Part shown: one piece after another, positions 22,331-32,948 of the stretch
Position numbering within the stretch: position 1 is the stretch's first letter
Layout of the letters: the number at the start of each line of letters is the position of its first letter
Assembly (NCBI GenBank): GCA_964017235.1
Contig: OZ024936.1
Coordinates: 10,578,496-10,642,495, forward strand
Reading direction: 5' to 3'
Origin: Sabellastarte sp. h YS-2021
Lineage: Eukaryota; Annelida; Polychaeta; Sabellida; Sabellidae
Length of the DNA stretch: 64,000 nucleotides
Made by a program: the position numbers and the translations under genes
The notes under the pieces: model-generated
Databases searched by the model: none
The model's input: only the letters and a program-made list of their open reading frames with translations
Told to the model about the DNA's origin: nothing

Positions 22331-22740
22331 TTAGTTAGTTATTAGCAACTTATTTGCGTTAATACATCTGTTACACCTATTTATTAGTGAACCTTTTTAG
22401 CCTTGTTTTTTATTAATAAGTGTCTGACACATTGATGGAGGTACAGTTTCTTTCTTGATGTACACATGAACAAGCAAGGAAGTATAATCTCTTGTGCTGC
22501 TGTAATAGGGCTGTTCCACCTCTGCCATTATACAGCCAATTAAGATGCAATAGGCAATCACATGTCAATCTTTTCAAATCGTAACTCAATCTTTGCAATT
22601 GTAAGTCAATCTTAAGTCAATCCAAAAGTAATCTTTCTCAAATTATAACTCAGTCGAAAAACCTTTTTGGCATGCTGGATTGTAGAAAAAACATAGGATT
22701 GCTTTGAAAAGCCCTCTAAATTTGCAAATTTAGTAAGTAA
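22331..22740. other. Non-coding stretch
   Basis: AT-rich. From 22,565 to 22,660 the string AAGTCAATC recurs imperfectly several times (TTTGCAATTGTAAGTCAATC, TTAAGTCAATCC), a small degenerate repeat. Confidence 0.3.
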
Positions 22741-23005
22741 ATTAAACTTTTATAAGTTAATACCCTATCCAATGGACAATTGCTAATCTGGTTGGCACAA
22801 AACGGCCAGCCAATGACAGGAAAAGCCGTCCTGTCTTGCCACCGGCAGGACTGGTCTAGCACTGTGCATTCGTACTTCCTTCCTGTTTAGACAGTGAGAT
22901 GTCAAAGCAATTTTTTCATTGTCCAAAGCTATTTAGACCCCTACTTAACTGATAGCAGTGTCAGTTGAGAGGTCCATTGGGTAGGGTATAAACTTTAATT
23001 ATTAA
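22741..23005. mobile_element. Short inverted-repeat element (MITE-like)
   Basis: The left end reads AATACCCTATCCAATGGAC (to about 22,781). The right end, read in reverse, gives TATACCCTACCCAATGGAC (about 22,972-22,992). Both are flanked by matching AATTAAA..TTTATA segments, giving ~30-base imperfect terminal inverted repeats around about 265 bases with no coding capacity. ACCCAATGGAC recurs just outside at 23,045. Confidence 0.6.
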
Positions 23006-23229
23006 ATTAATTTAATTAATTAATTATTGGCGTAAATACATCTTACCCAATGGACATTAAACCACTTACCGCTTGGTCCGTAGTCAGTTACTAGGGGCTT
23101 TAAGTGAACTCAAATTTCCAGGCCAGAGGTAACCTAGAAAATGATCCTGTAAATAGTTTGGGCTCCTCCATTCCCTCCCCTATCTGGTAGGCTGTAAATG
23201 TTGTGAATCTGGTGGTATAGGAGACTCCT

Positions 23230-24060
23230 CATCCCCAGGTGCAATTGTAGATTCAAATTCAGATTTTTCTTCTGTAACATATTGTTTAAGGTCATCTGGC
23301 TACATTATAGGTGACTCTACATGGTCTTCAAAAAATCTGTCCAGTTCAAGGTCTTCCCCCAGAAACCAGTGATCAACTTCCTCCATCTCTGCACCATTTA
23401 GGATATTGTTCCTCTTTCGTCTTAACCAAAATGGAACATCCCTGTCTCCATAGGGCTTTAATCTATCGTGATGTAGGACAAAGGTTTTTTCCTGCCAGCT
23501 ACAACAAATAAAATCGATGAAATAACTCTGGAGATAACATATGGACCTTTCCAAATGGGTTGCAATTTTGGACTCACTCCAACTTTCTTCGCTGAATCGA
23601 TCACATAGACTCGATCCCCAATTTCATAAGAAACAACTTTAAGCTTCATGTCATAATCTCGCTTCTGCCGCATTTGCCTGGAAAGCAGATTTCTCTGGCA
23701 AGAATATGCACTTGCTTCATAATGTGTTGTAATTTATTCACATATTCAGCTGGAAACATTCTATCCTGGGTTTCAGATTCTCCAATCATGAGACTCACAG
23801 GCAACAAAACTTCTCTCTACCAAGCATCATCAAATTTGGAGTAAATCCTGTAGTTCGATCTATGGTAGACCGTATTGCACCAGCGAGCTGCTGTAAGTGC
23901 TCATCCCACAATTTCTGATTACTTCTACACCTGATAGGTTGCAGCAAAGTACAGTTGTACCATTCAACCTGTCCGTTAGAGCAAGGTCTGTAGGGGGTGG
24001 TCCTGGACTTAGAAATCTGCAGCAATTCACACACAGATGCAAATAGATTGCCATGAATTA
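23230..24060 (-). mobile_element. Ty3/Gypsy LTR retrotransposon integrase remnant
   Basis: Reverse frames encode the end of a Ty3/Gypsy pol. At 24,034-23,795 is TTPYRPCSNGQVEWYN, with the catalytic glutamate of the integrase core, then LWDEHLQQLAGAIRSTIDRTTG. At 23,673-23,458 is YEIGDRVYVIDSA with the GPY/F module WKGPYVI. At 23,554-23,300 is HHDRLKPYGDRDVPFWLRR. No protease, RT or LTRs could be identified, and the frames are broken. Confidence 0.78.
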
Positions 24061-24320
24061 AATTTAACCAGTGTGTGGCTGTGTGTCATTGGTGAATAGT
24101 ATTAGCTTAAAATCACTCAAGACCACCTCAACTTTCTGTGTTAACTGAAACTCAAAATATGCTTTGGGGTGACTTTATGCTTATAGCAAGGCTTTAAGCC
24201 CCTCCCCCCGCAAAAAAAAAAAACATATATGAATTTTTTCTTATGTCTTCCACTTTACCTAAGGAGGCTTCAAACTGTAACAATTTTTTATGTATGTTCT
24301 AGAAATATATAAAAAACTTC
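24061..24320. other. Non-coding stretch
   Basis: No feature other than an A-tract near 24,210. Confidence 0.3.
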
Positions 24321-24410
24321 AGTTGTATGTATATAAGAAAATACATTATCCCCATTGGGTGGTTTAGTTGTAAGTATATAAGAAAATACATTATCCCCAT
24401 TGGGTGGTTG
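24321..24410 (+). repeat. 45-base tandem duplication
   Basis: The unit starting AGTTGTATGTATATAAGAAA and ending CCATTGGGTGGTT occurs twice head to tail (24,321-24,365 and 24,366-24,410) with two differences. This is a recent local duplication. Confidence 0.9.
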
Positions 24411-24689
24411 ATCGGACTTCTTCTTGACCTAACTTGATCTGAGACTATGGTTACCTCCTGCAAGTTGGTGTCCAACATTACTACTCATAAATATCTTTTC
24501 ATAGCCTCTGTAGGCCACTTTAGCATCCAAGTGATGGCCTTGAATGAAGAGCTTCAAGGTGAGACATCAACTTATCATTTAAACACATAAGTCAAATGAT
24601 TAGGTTAATTAGTCTATAAATCAAAATATGAAAGTCCATTTATTGACTTATTAAGCTGATAAATCTTATTTCTGCTTTCTGGTATCATG
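24411..24689. other. Non-coding stretch with a small palindrome
   Basis: Contains, at 24,538-24,560, a hairpin-forming string with GAATGAAGAGCTTCAAGG that occurs in reverse at 32,463-32,485. Nothing else recognised. Confidence 0.35.
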
Positions 24690-24762
24690 AACGTTAGAGT
24701 CTATCAATAGATGGGGATTAAGCGCTATAAAAATACTGTTAGAATTAGAATTAAGAAATTGA
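24690..24762 (+). repeat. LINE 3' tail
   Basis: GAGTCTATCAATAGATGGGG, ATTAAGCGCTATAAAAATAC and TAGAATTAGAATTA: the same tail type as the reverse-strand LINE at 10,966-11,300. Confidence 0.6.
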
Positions 24763-24988
24763 GATACATGAGCCAGTTTATTAATTTAGTAAGTAAATAA
24801 ATCAAAGATGCCTTCGATGCATTATCTTCATGCTTACTTGCCAAATATAAAACAAAAATGTTGGCCCTTCTACTCTTCCGTACATATATATTTCTATGTG
24901 TGTATTCTCTGAAGTAAAAATTCATACTTTGTTTGCTTTCCTTGGTGTTAATTATCCTTGCGTCAAGTCTTTGTAGCCATCATGAACC
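24763..24988. other. Non-coding stretch left of the Harbinger pair
   Basis: No supported feature before the first Harbinger terminus; too AT-rich and short to classify. Confidence 0.3.
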
Positions 24989-25554
24989 TAATGGGGGATT
25001 TCCACAGGAACTGACCCTATAACCGACCCTATGACTCTAGGATTGGTTGCAAAATTCGATGAATCGGGGATGAAAACCACAAAAAGTGCACAAAAATGAT
25101 AGGTTGGTTGCATATCCCCGACAGGCTGTATCCCAGCTGGTCTGGATCAAGATTCCGACCTGACTTGGGATTATTTTCTCCATGACGAGATGGGAAACTA
25201 TCAGTACAAGCCATAATTAAAAACCCCTAACAGACAAGCCGTAGTGGTCCCGACATGCCTTAGTCACAAACCAACAGGAGTGGACCATTTCACAGACTCA
25301 CCCCGACTAGATTGATGGAATCCTGGAGTTGGGATCCAGAGTCGGGATCAATACAACACAAAATAAACCCCATCTGGCTGACAAAAATATCCTTTGTCAC
25401 TGCGAAGATGCCAGCTACACATCAAAAAGGACACATTTGAACCCAGCACCATCACCTGCCCTACAGGCAGAACCACAGCCTCTGCTCCAGCCAGCCGCCA
25501 GGAGAAGTAGAAAGCCACTAATATGCCCTGGATACTTCAAAGACAAGTAAATGG

Positions 25555-26333
25555 ATGCTACACCAACCTCCTGGCCAACCTTATACACACAAAAATCTCA
25601 GGATACCAGAATTTTGTCAGGATGTCACCTGCCTTTTTGACCTCATAAAAGAACACATACACCGCTGCATCAAGAAGTCAGTCACTAATTTCAGGAAGCC
25701 ACTGGAAGTCGGACTGAAACTGGCCATAATGCTGATACACCCTGGCCACTGTAGAGACCTACATCTCCTTGCAATATCAAGCTGGTTGGCAAAAGTACCA
25801 TCTGCAAATTTGTCCCCAAGGTCTGCTGAGCCATCCTTGCCAATTCCAGGACGAATATTTAAACTGCCCTGATAGCCCTTCAGAATGGAAAAGGGTTCAA
25901 CTCAGGTGAGTTGATGATGATCGAGGATGAACCCCCAGAGGAGAGAGGGCCAGACTTGCACTATTTCCTGCTTGTTGACTGCGCCTTTGCCTTGATGCCA
26001 TGGATTATGAAACCCTACAGTGGAGGACAACTCTCAAGGGAAGATAGAATTGCCAACTATAGGATCTCCAGAGGCAGGAGCGTTTTACAAAACGCATTTG
26101 GAATCTTAGTTAGCAGGTTCAGGGTACTACTGGGCAGCCTGGATGAAAGGCCAAGGGTCGTCAGAGAAATTGTTTATACATGTGTGGTTTTGCACAACAT
26201 GCTGAGGACACATCAGGGAGGGATAGGCAGGGCACCCATGCCAGCAGATGACGTAGCACCCATATATGATGAACAGATGCTGTGTGTGCCCAATGACAAC
26301 TACAGGAATTCTTTGAGAGAGGTCAAACATTAA
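25555..26333 (+). pseudogene. Harbinger transposase (DDE), decayed
   Basis: Two frames. The first, at 25,555-25,872, contains FDLIKEHIHRCIKKS and KPLEVGLKLAI, the N-terminal region, with decay after it. The second, at 25,911-26,333, is open for 140 residues and contains YFLLVDCAFALMPWIMKPYS (with the second catalytic aspartate), then SRGRSVLQNAFGILVSRFRV and VYTCVVLHNMLR. In the family the 'R..VENAFG' glutamate is the third catalytic residue; here it reads glutamine. The upstream frame breaks and the changed residue indicate an inactive transposase. Confidence 0.8.
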
Positions 26334-27086
26334 TGAAAACTAATTCAGTCACATGGGGGCATTGGATGGGCAGGAGTACAGGATCTGAAATCCTCAACCA
26401 ACAAACCTGGGGGCAGAAGCTGGCATCTATCAGTCCTTTTCAGGATTACCCAATTATATCAAGAACTTTTATTTTAAGCTAGTGTTGGTCAAATGTCCAA
26501 CAAATTTTCAAACCAAATCCAATACATTTCCAATAATTTCTAAAACCTTAAAAACAGTTAAGAAAATCTTTTTAAGCTTCAAAACACTTCCCAACCTAAT
26601 CACAAGTCACCTTGTAGAAACATTAAACCCCCCCTTAACTCTAAACATTGTAAACCCTCTGCTATTATTTTCTTGCAAATTTGCCAGATCTCGTAAAGTT
26701 CAAAATTAGCCAAGCCCCCGTTTTTTGACCAAAGATTTTTTCGTTTTTTCTTTATTTTTTTAAAGTTATAAAAATGTTTTGCGTGGAGTGGTGTAATGCT
26801 TCTTGCATGGGGATTGTCTAGAACAGCAGCTATTGGTTGTTTTTGGAAGATTTGGGTAGTCCTGAAAAGGACCTTTCAATGTTTAAACACTGCTGCTGCT
26901 GTTTGGCCTCGGTTGACTGTGGAAGAGGCTGAGGCTGTGGCTGGGTTGGTCACTGCTGATATTCTTGCTGTGTAGCAGTCGTGATTAGAGGAGAGGGAGC
27001 TGGTGTTGGCACGTCAGCTGGTTAAAACGGCTACAGAGTGTCTATCTGCTGCTAACTCATCACAGATTGAAGGTTTTTGAAGAAAC
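26334..27086. other. Interior of Harbinger copy A between its genes
   Basis: No supported gene. The part from about 26,890 has GCTGCTGCTG-type composition and is probably the 3' end of the minus-strand MADF gene, which decays into this region. Confidence 0.45.
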
Positions 27087-28224
27087 TTAAAAGTCCTGAA
27101 ATGTTAAGCTTGCTTTCTTTGCCTGTAACTGAGGCAACTGATGGATGGTTGACGCTTCATCTGCATCTGTAAAGGTGAGTGGTCTTGAAGATCCAGCCTG
27201 TTGGTCGTCTATGACAATGTAGAAAGTTGGCTGCACTCTGGTTTGTTGCTGCTGTCCTTTGCTTGCAACTGGGGGTTGGATGACCTGGCTTGTGGATGTC
27301 TGCGTTTCCGGGATGGTTAAGATGTATTCCTTTGCAGTTGGTGCTGGCAGCTGTTGAAAAGTCTGCGGAAGGTTGAGGTGGCACTTGAGCTTTGTAAAAG
27401 TGGTTGAGGTTGCTAGCCTTGACAACCACGTTCTTCTGACTGCTTTGAATGTTGCTGAGAAGCTTGACAGCCTCGTTTCTAAATGTCTGAAAATGTCTGA
27501 AAGTCTCGTAATCCCTCCACTTCCAATGCCAGATAGTTGCAGAAGGCTGTACGTGTTGTAGTTTTTGCCTGAAGAATGAAGAAAGCATTGTTGTAATCTG
27601 TGTGAACTGGGCCATGACCTGTTGGTCGACCAAAGAGCGGCCTGAAAATGTGGTGGGGCTGGTGACTTGTTGTGGTTGCAACATGCTGTCTGTTGACCGC
27701 ATGATAATCTTCATGTTGTCTGTGTTGGTGAAGGCTCGTAATATGCTGTGTGCTGTCGTAACTGAAGCACTGGCACCTCGGGCCTGGGACTTTTGACGAC
27801 TTGCTCAGCCCCTTGCATTGACTGTCCTATCTCATGAAGCCAGTTCAGATATTCCATCATCTCTTTAGGGGCTTTTCCAAACTTAGACATGCGACTCAAA
27901 CCAGGTCTTGCACACCTTAGCAGACAGTTTGTAAATGTTGGCGAACCTCTCACAGAGACACTCCCTCCTTGCCTTGTCTTTGAAGTGTTCATTCACTTTG
28001 TCCTTGTGGTCTTTTGCGATATCAACTATTGCCTCCTCGTCAGAGTCTGTAAGAAATATGTTGGCCATGTGGCCCTTCTTGTAGAATGACTGTGATGGAG
28101 TTGCTGCCCCTCCTCCAGCCCCTGTTTCTGTGACACTTTTCTCAGTCCTGTGCCTTTTTTCTGCAACTCCCTCCTTTTGCGAGTGTCTTTCCTCCATTTT
28201 TGCCTCCACCTCCCGGGAAAGCAT
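27087..28224 (-). pseudogene. Harbinger MADF-type DNA-binding protein, copy A
   Basis: Overlapping reverse frames. At 28,224-27,883 is IFLTDSDEEAIVDIAKDHKD, then LCERFANIYKLSAKVCKTWF, a MADF/Myb-like helical DNA-binding domain. At 27,992-27,711 is SKFGKAPKEMMEYLNWLHEI. At 27,714-27,087 is a glutamine-, serine- and threonine-rich tail with FQTFRNEAVKLL. In Harbinger elements the second protein helps the transposase enter the nucleus and bind DNA. Frames are broken near 27,900 and 27,700. A homologous copy runs forwards at 28,860-29,830. Confidence 0.72.
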
Positions 28225-28315
28225 ATCCGATCCTAACCAACTATTTAAACAAAGTTCCCAACTCTCAAAAAATACCTAGTTACCGGTCGGTCCCAGTGGA
28301 AACCCCAAACAATTA

Positions 28316-28353
28316 AATCTGATTTGGAAACTTACAGCATTAAAATTCTAGAG
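28316..28353. other. 38-base spacer between the two Harbinger termini
   Basis: Lies between the right TTA tip of copy A and the left TAA tip of copy B. Just inside each terminus, TCCCAACTCTCAAAAAA (28,256-28,272) and its exact complement (28,398-28,414) face each other. Confidence 0.6.
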
Positions 28354-30417
28354 TAATGGGTGTGTTCTATTGGGAATGCCTTGCCCATAACCATGGGTTT
28401 TTTGAGAGTTGGGAGCAATGTTTACCGAGTCAGTTAGAGTCAGTTGTAGTTTCCTGGATTGGATATGATGTTTTCCCTGTGGATAGGCAAAATATCAATC
28501 ATGTTTGATACTTCACTGACCATCATGATCCTGACCCTGGCTCTGCCCACCTGGAAATCGTCTTATGTTTCTTTACGGCTTGTCATAGTCACTTCCTGTC
28601 TTGTTCTGTACAGTAACCATGTTTTCTGGAAATACTTGCTGTCCTGTTGCAGTCAAGTACCAGACCATCACCCCATGATAGGGTGTTGATCACAACCGAA
28701 AGTTGTCACAATTGAAAGCAAACTGGTCTATCCTAAACGACCCCAACATAACTTTGTAAATTCTCTTCAAGATCAGAGGTTTTTGGTTACAGAGTCGGTA
28801 ACAACAGAGGGAGGAAGCCAAGAGGATGGACACTAGTAACAGCTAGAGTAGCCAATGGCCAAATTGACAGACTTCGATAAGGAGGTTATATTGGACTTTA
28901 TCAAGGATCGAGATGAGCCTTATGACATGATGCAAGGACAAGGCCAGGAGAGATTGCCTGTGGGAGACGTTTGCCAGCAGTGTAACATGTCAGTGAAAGT
29001 GTGCAGGGCTTGGTTTTAATCCCAAAGGACTTGCTACAGAAAACGTATCCAGTCCAAATCTGGCCAGGCTCCGAAAAGAAAATGACAGAGTGAGAATTGG
29101 ATTCATGACAAATTTTATTTCTTGAAGACACACATCAGACGCAAGGACTTGGCAAATCTTCAGGCTTCAGTGAGTCTCATGCCCAAGGATCCAGTGTAAC
29201 TGCAGCCTAAGTACACCACATCTCCAGAGGTTCCACCAACACAGATAGTGTGGAGAACAGCATATGCTCTGACATCATGCAATAGCCATCGATTGCAAGC
29301 CCCAGGTAGGTTTCACAGCGTTTCACTATTGACCAGCAGGTCATGGACTAGTTTGCACAGATTAAGACCGTGATGTCATATTTTCTTGGGCCAAGACAGA
29401 AGACCGCCAGAACAGCCTTTTGTAACTACCTGGTGTCTGAGTTTGAGGCTTTAGAAGAAAGAGATTTTCAGACATTCAGAAATGAGGCTGTGAAACTTCC
29501 AGGTGGGATACTGAGCAGGGCAGAGGAAAGGAAGTTTGAGCCCCAGAAACCTAGACTTTTTAGCAGCTCAAGTGCTACTTCCACATTTGTGCTACAGACT
29601 TTTCAGCAGCCACAATAACCAACAACAGCTGCAAGGGAATACATCTGGACTATTCCAGAAACTCAGAAGCTAGCAGGCCAGGTCATCCAACCAGCTCAGT
29701 AGAGACAAGTGGCACCCAGATGACAGCAGCGTCCCAGAGGGCAGCATACTTCCTTTGTAGTTGTTGATGACAAACAACCTGGACCTTCAAGACAGCTACA
29801 TCTCACCCTAACCCCCTATGAAGCAGTTCAACCCAACTGGCAGTTGCCTCTGCCACAGGTGAAAAAGTTCACACAACATATCAGGACTCTAGCCTTTTTG
29901 GGAATGTACAGTCATGGGGGAGAATCCATATGCTTCTGTACCTCTCCTGCAGACATTAAACTCAAAATATCAAAAGGATCCTAAGGTTCTGTAGAAAGTA
30001 TCTTTGATATGCAGCTGGCATCTCTGCAGTGATAAATGATGAGGGACAGCAGCAAGAGGGGATTTATAAAGTGTTTTTTTCACCCCAACTCGTGATCCCA
30101 ACACCAGAAATTAAACAGTCTAGTTGGGATGGGTCAGGATACTGATCCAGTCCTGTTGACAGTATGACTTGTCCTGTCCTAATACGGCTTGTCCTGTCCT
30201 GTTTCCCATTTTGTCGTGGAGAAAACTCCAACTCCAAGTTAAGTCAGGATCTTGATCCAGACAAACTGTTATGTGCTATGTCCTATCACAGGACATAGCT
30301 ATATAATGTCGTCTATATAATGTCATCTTAATGTCGTCCCCAACTCCCAACTGGTTTAACTGACTCTAGAGTAATAGAGTCAGCTGTAAGGTCGGCTCAT
30401 GTGGAACACCCCCATTA
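28354..30417 (-). mobile_element. PIF/Harbinger DNA transposon, copy B (inverted, transposase lost)
   Basis: The left end is TAATGGGTGTGTTCTATTGG. The right end, read in reverse, is TAATGGGGGTGTTCCACATG, very close to the left end of copy A. Subterminal DNA at the right (30,090-30,360) is the reverse complement of copy A at 25,130-25,350, sharing GTCTGGATCAAGAT and TTTTCTCCACGACA-like blocks. Copy B is thus flipped relative to A. It retains the MADF gene, now on the plus strand, but there is no room for a transposase between 29,930 and 30,090, so it was deleted. Confidence 0.72.
28860..29830 (+). pseudogene. Harbinger MADF-type protein, copy B
   Basis: The plus strand reads DFDKEVILDFIKDRDE, CNMSVKVCRAWF, a stop, then QSKSGQAPK and KTHIRRKDLANLQAS. 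Further on (29,370-29,618) comes RDFQTFRNEAVKLPGG, matching the minus-strand copy A gene (FQTFRNEAVKLL). Several stops and frame changes; inactive. Confidence 0.68.
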
Positions 30418-31676
30418 GGAGGCATAATCTCCTGAAAAATACAACTTTTGTCAGAGCTATCTGTTTCTGTGAAAGTCTTAAACAAATTGACAACCACTAT
30501 GAAACTGAATTCTAGAAATAGCCACACAAATTATTACTAATGATGGATGGGGGTTTTGAAGACTTTTTCTGTATTAATCATTTGGCATTGCACTAATACA
30601 TTGAGTGTTATCAATGATTCGACACATATATACATTATTTTGGACAAAACACAATTAATTGATATGACACTAAAACTTAAAAGGAAATTATGCTTTGTAA
30701 TGCTTTGTGATAGGTATGCTCTCCTGTAAGCTGTCAGATAGGGTGGTACATCTTTACACCACAACAATCTTAAGGCCATGGTAAACCCATCATGTACAGA
30801 GTTATGGAAGATCTTGATATGTTCCCATTTGGAAGGGATGACAAGTACATCGCCAACACTTTATGACAAAATTAAACTGTTTGAAATTATCGCAAACTGC
30901 TATAGTGATCCTTAGATTTTTATCATCTTAAACATATCGCAAACCTATCTTTTGCTGTCAAAGTAATCTTTTCCATCTAACAGTGATCTTAAACCTATAA
31001 TTTAAACCACATTTCATCTTAAGCCGGTCTTTCGGGGACATTTTTGTGGCAATCTCTGCATTATAGACAAGTCATCATAAACCTCGACATCTCCACACCC
31101 CGTGCAATATTTTATATTTTTTTTTCAATCTTATAAAGTAGGTTTTTGATCGGCTCGCCAAGATGGGAGAGCCCCATTAATGTGTAATAAGTGTTAATCA
31201 AAATCTCAGTTAACATTTATCTAGGATCAATCAATTTACAGCCAGGTTTATTCTCTAGTAATGGGTCACTTTTCCCCGTTGGTTAATCTGTGTTTAATAT
31301 GGAATTGCCATGTATTTCAATACTTCTTGTGGATTTAATGCAATGTCCACAGGTGTAAAGTTGGCAGGGCAAATGTAGAAGTTAGAAATAAATGGACTGA
31401 TTTGAATAACATGTATAAGCTAGTATCTAGTTCATGTTGAAGATATATATCATTGTTTTGCTAGCCTGGTCAAGTCTTATATACTGAATTCTATAAATAT
31501 GGTATACTCAACATTCCAAGGTTTAGGGTCAGTAATATTTTACAAGACGGTATCATTAAAGCAATATAAACATCTAGTCAGAGGCGATCTCTACCCCTAA
31601 CCCCTTGGAGGTCAACTTGAGATCATGAAACATATATATCTTTTATAAATCATGACTATAGAAAACATTTCCCACA
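30418..31676. other. Non-coding stretch
   Basis: Small frames at 30,537-30,779 overlap on both strands without protein features. A decayed repeat may occur at 30,860-30,980 (AAACTGTTTGAAATTATCGC). Confidence 0.3.
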
Positions 31677-31694
31677 TACAATGTCTGCGTTAAA

Positions 31695-31906
31695 GTTTAT
31701 TTGGGTTTTAACGTCACTTTCAACACCACAATGGGTAGTTTTGTGGGCACAGGAAACTAGTACATACAGTTGGTCAAGGTTCTGTACTGTAAACTGCCGA
31801 CCATAGGGAAGTAACTACCAGCTTTCCCACTTGAGGCCAGGCTAGGATTCAAAATCTGACCTCAGATGTATGTGGTGAGTGTGTACCACTGCCCTACCAT
31901 GGTCGC
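31695..31906 (-). mobile_element. tRNA-derived SINE, complete copy 2
   Basis: Same family and orientation as 18,954-19,180. Here the A-box region is degraded (ACCACTGCCCTACCATGG on the plus strand). The target duplication TACAATGTCT lies at 31,677-31,686 and 31,907-31,916; the bases up to 31,694 (GCGTTAAAG) may be extra. Confidence 0.75.
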
Positions 31907-31916
31907 TACAATGTCT

Positions 31917-32505
31917 AAAAGATTCTGCAATATGTCCATGCTATTAAGTCATTTACCCAGCTCAAGAAATTACTTACAAGACATCTTGATTGTACTTTTC
32001 AATCTTGCAGCCTCAGCAGGTTGAATAGGGAACCTGAATCTCAGAGGAAATTACACTTTTGAACTTTGAACTCTGTTCTGTTTATTGATCTTGAAACCCA
32101 CCTAAGACAAAGAATATTATCTTAATTTTGCTTCTCACTGAATTGTTCTCTAGTGTGAGTGTATGTATCGATGTGGAGTCAAGTGGTATGCAGCTTGTTG
32201 ATAACCCTTGCATTGATAGTATTTATATTTGTATCCTACACCAGCTAGCTTCACCAAATTTGCAGGATATCTTCATTGAAAGGTAGGCTTCTCTGGGACT
32301 GAAATTAACCTTATTCTAAAATATAAGATGGCCGCCACAGGCATTTCTCTGAAAATAACCTACCTTTTTAAACTGACTTGTTCTCATAAGTAGAAGGTTG
32401 AATCTCTTCATAGGTGATATGTGTAACAGATAAGCATGTCCTTTTCAACCTTGCAGACATTTGACCTTGAAGCTCTTCATTCAAGGTAATCCAAGTAGTA
32501 AATAA
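31917..32505. other. Non-coding stretch
   Basis: Contains the CTTGAAGCTCTTCATTCAAG hairpin at 32,463-32,485 shared with 24,538-24,560. No gene. Confidence 0.35.
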
Positions 32506-32870
32506 GAAACACTTATAAAGAGCTGAAATTGATGTAATTATCCTCTAAGGCGCTGATGTGCAAAAAGGGATAGTCCAGTTCCAAAATGAGGTCCATTTCT
32601 ATATTAGCGTCCAATAGGGGAGATAAGCTATGGTGGAGGATAAGCTAATCTGAAAAGATATGTTTTGAACTGTTTTCTAAAACCAGAAATGCTTTCTGCA
32701 GTTTTAATGGCTTCAGGAAGCTTGTTCCACTCTGTGGGAGCTCCTGCTACAAAACTGAGGAGCCTTGAGCGTTTATTTGGTTCAGATGAGGAAATCGATA
32801 GGCGATTGCCCCTTGTGAGATCACTCCACCTAATTAGAGAGGAAATATATGGAGGTTGGCACAATCACAC
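32506..32870 (-). mobile_element. CR1/L2-like LINE 3' fragment
   Basis: The reverse frame 32,864-32,628 encodes GAPTEWNKLPEAIKTAESIS and FRKQFKTYLFRLAYPPP, the last part of a CR1/L2-like polyprotein close to that at 21,225-21,788. The 3' tail on the reverse strand shares GCGC...TAGAGGAT and TTTATAA segments with the 21-kb element, so both belong to one family. Confidence 0.75.
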
Positions 32871-32948
32871 AATCAAGGGAAAAGTATGGGATGTTTCTTC
32901 ACTGGTAATTTTCATTGACTGTGATGATCATAACACCCAACATTTGAT

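Larger units (their letters stand above)
24989..28315 (+). mobile_element. PIF/Harbinger DNA transposon, copy A
   Basis: The left end reads TAATGGGGGATTTCCACAG. The right end, read in reverse, gives TAATTGTTTGGGGTTTCCAC then TGGGACCGACC. These are divergent inverted termini with TAA/TTA at the tips, consistent with the 3-bp TWA preference of Harbinger elements. Inside are a transposase remnant on the plus strand (25,555-26,333) and a MADF-type DNA-binding protein remnant on the minus strand (28,224-27,087), the usual two-gene content of animal Harbingers. Neighbouring copy B is in the opposite orientation. Confidence 0.75.
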
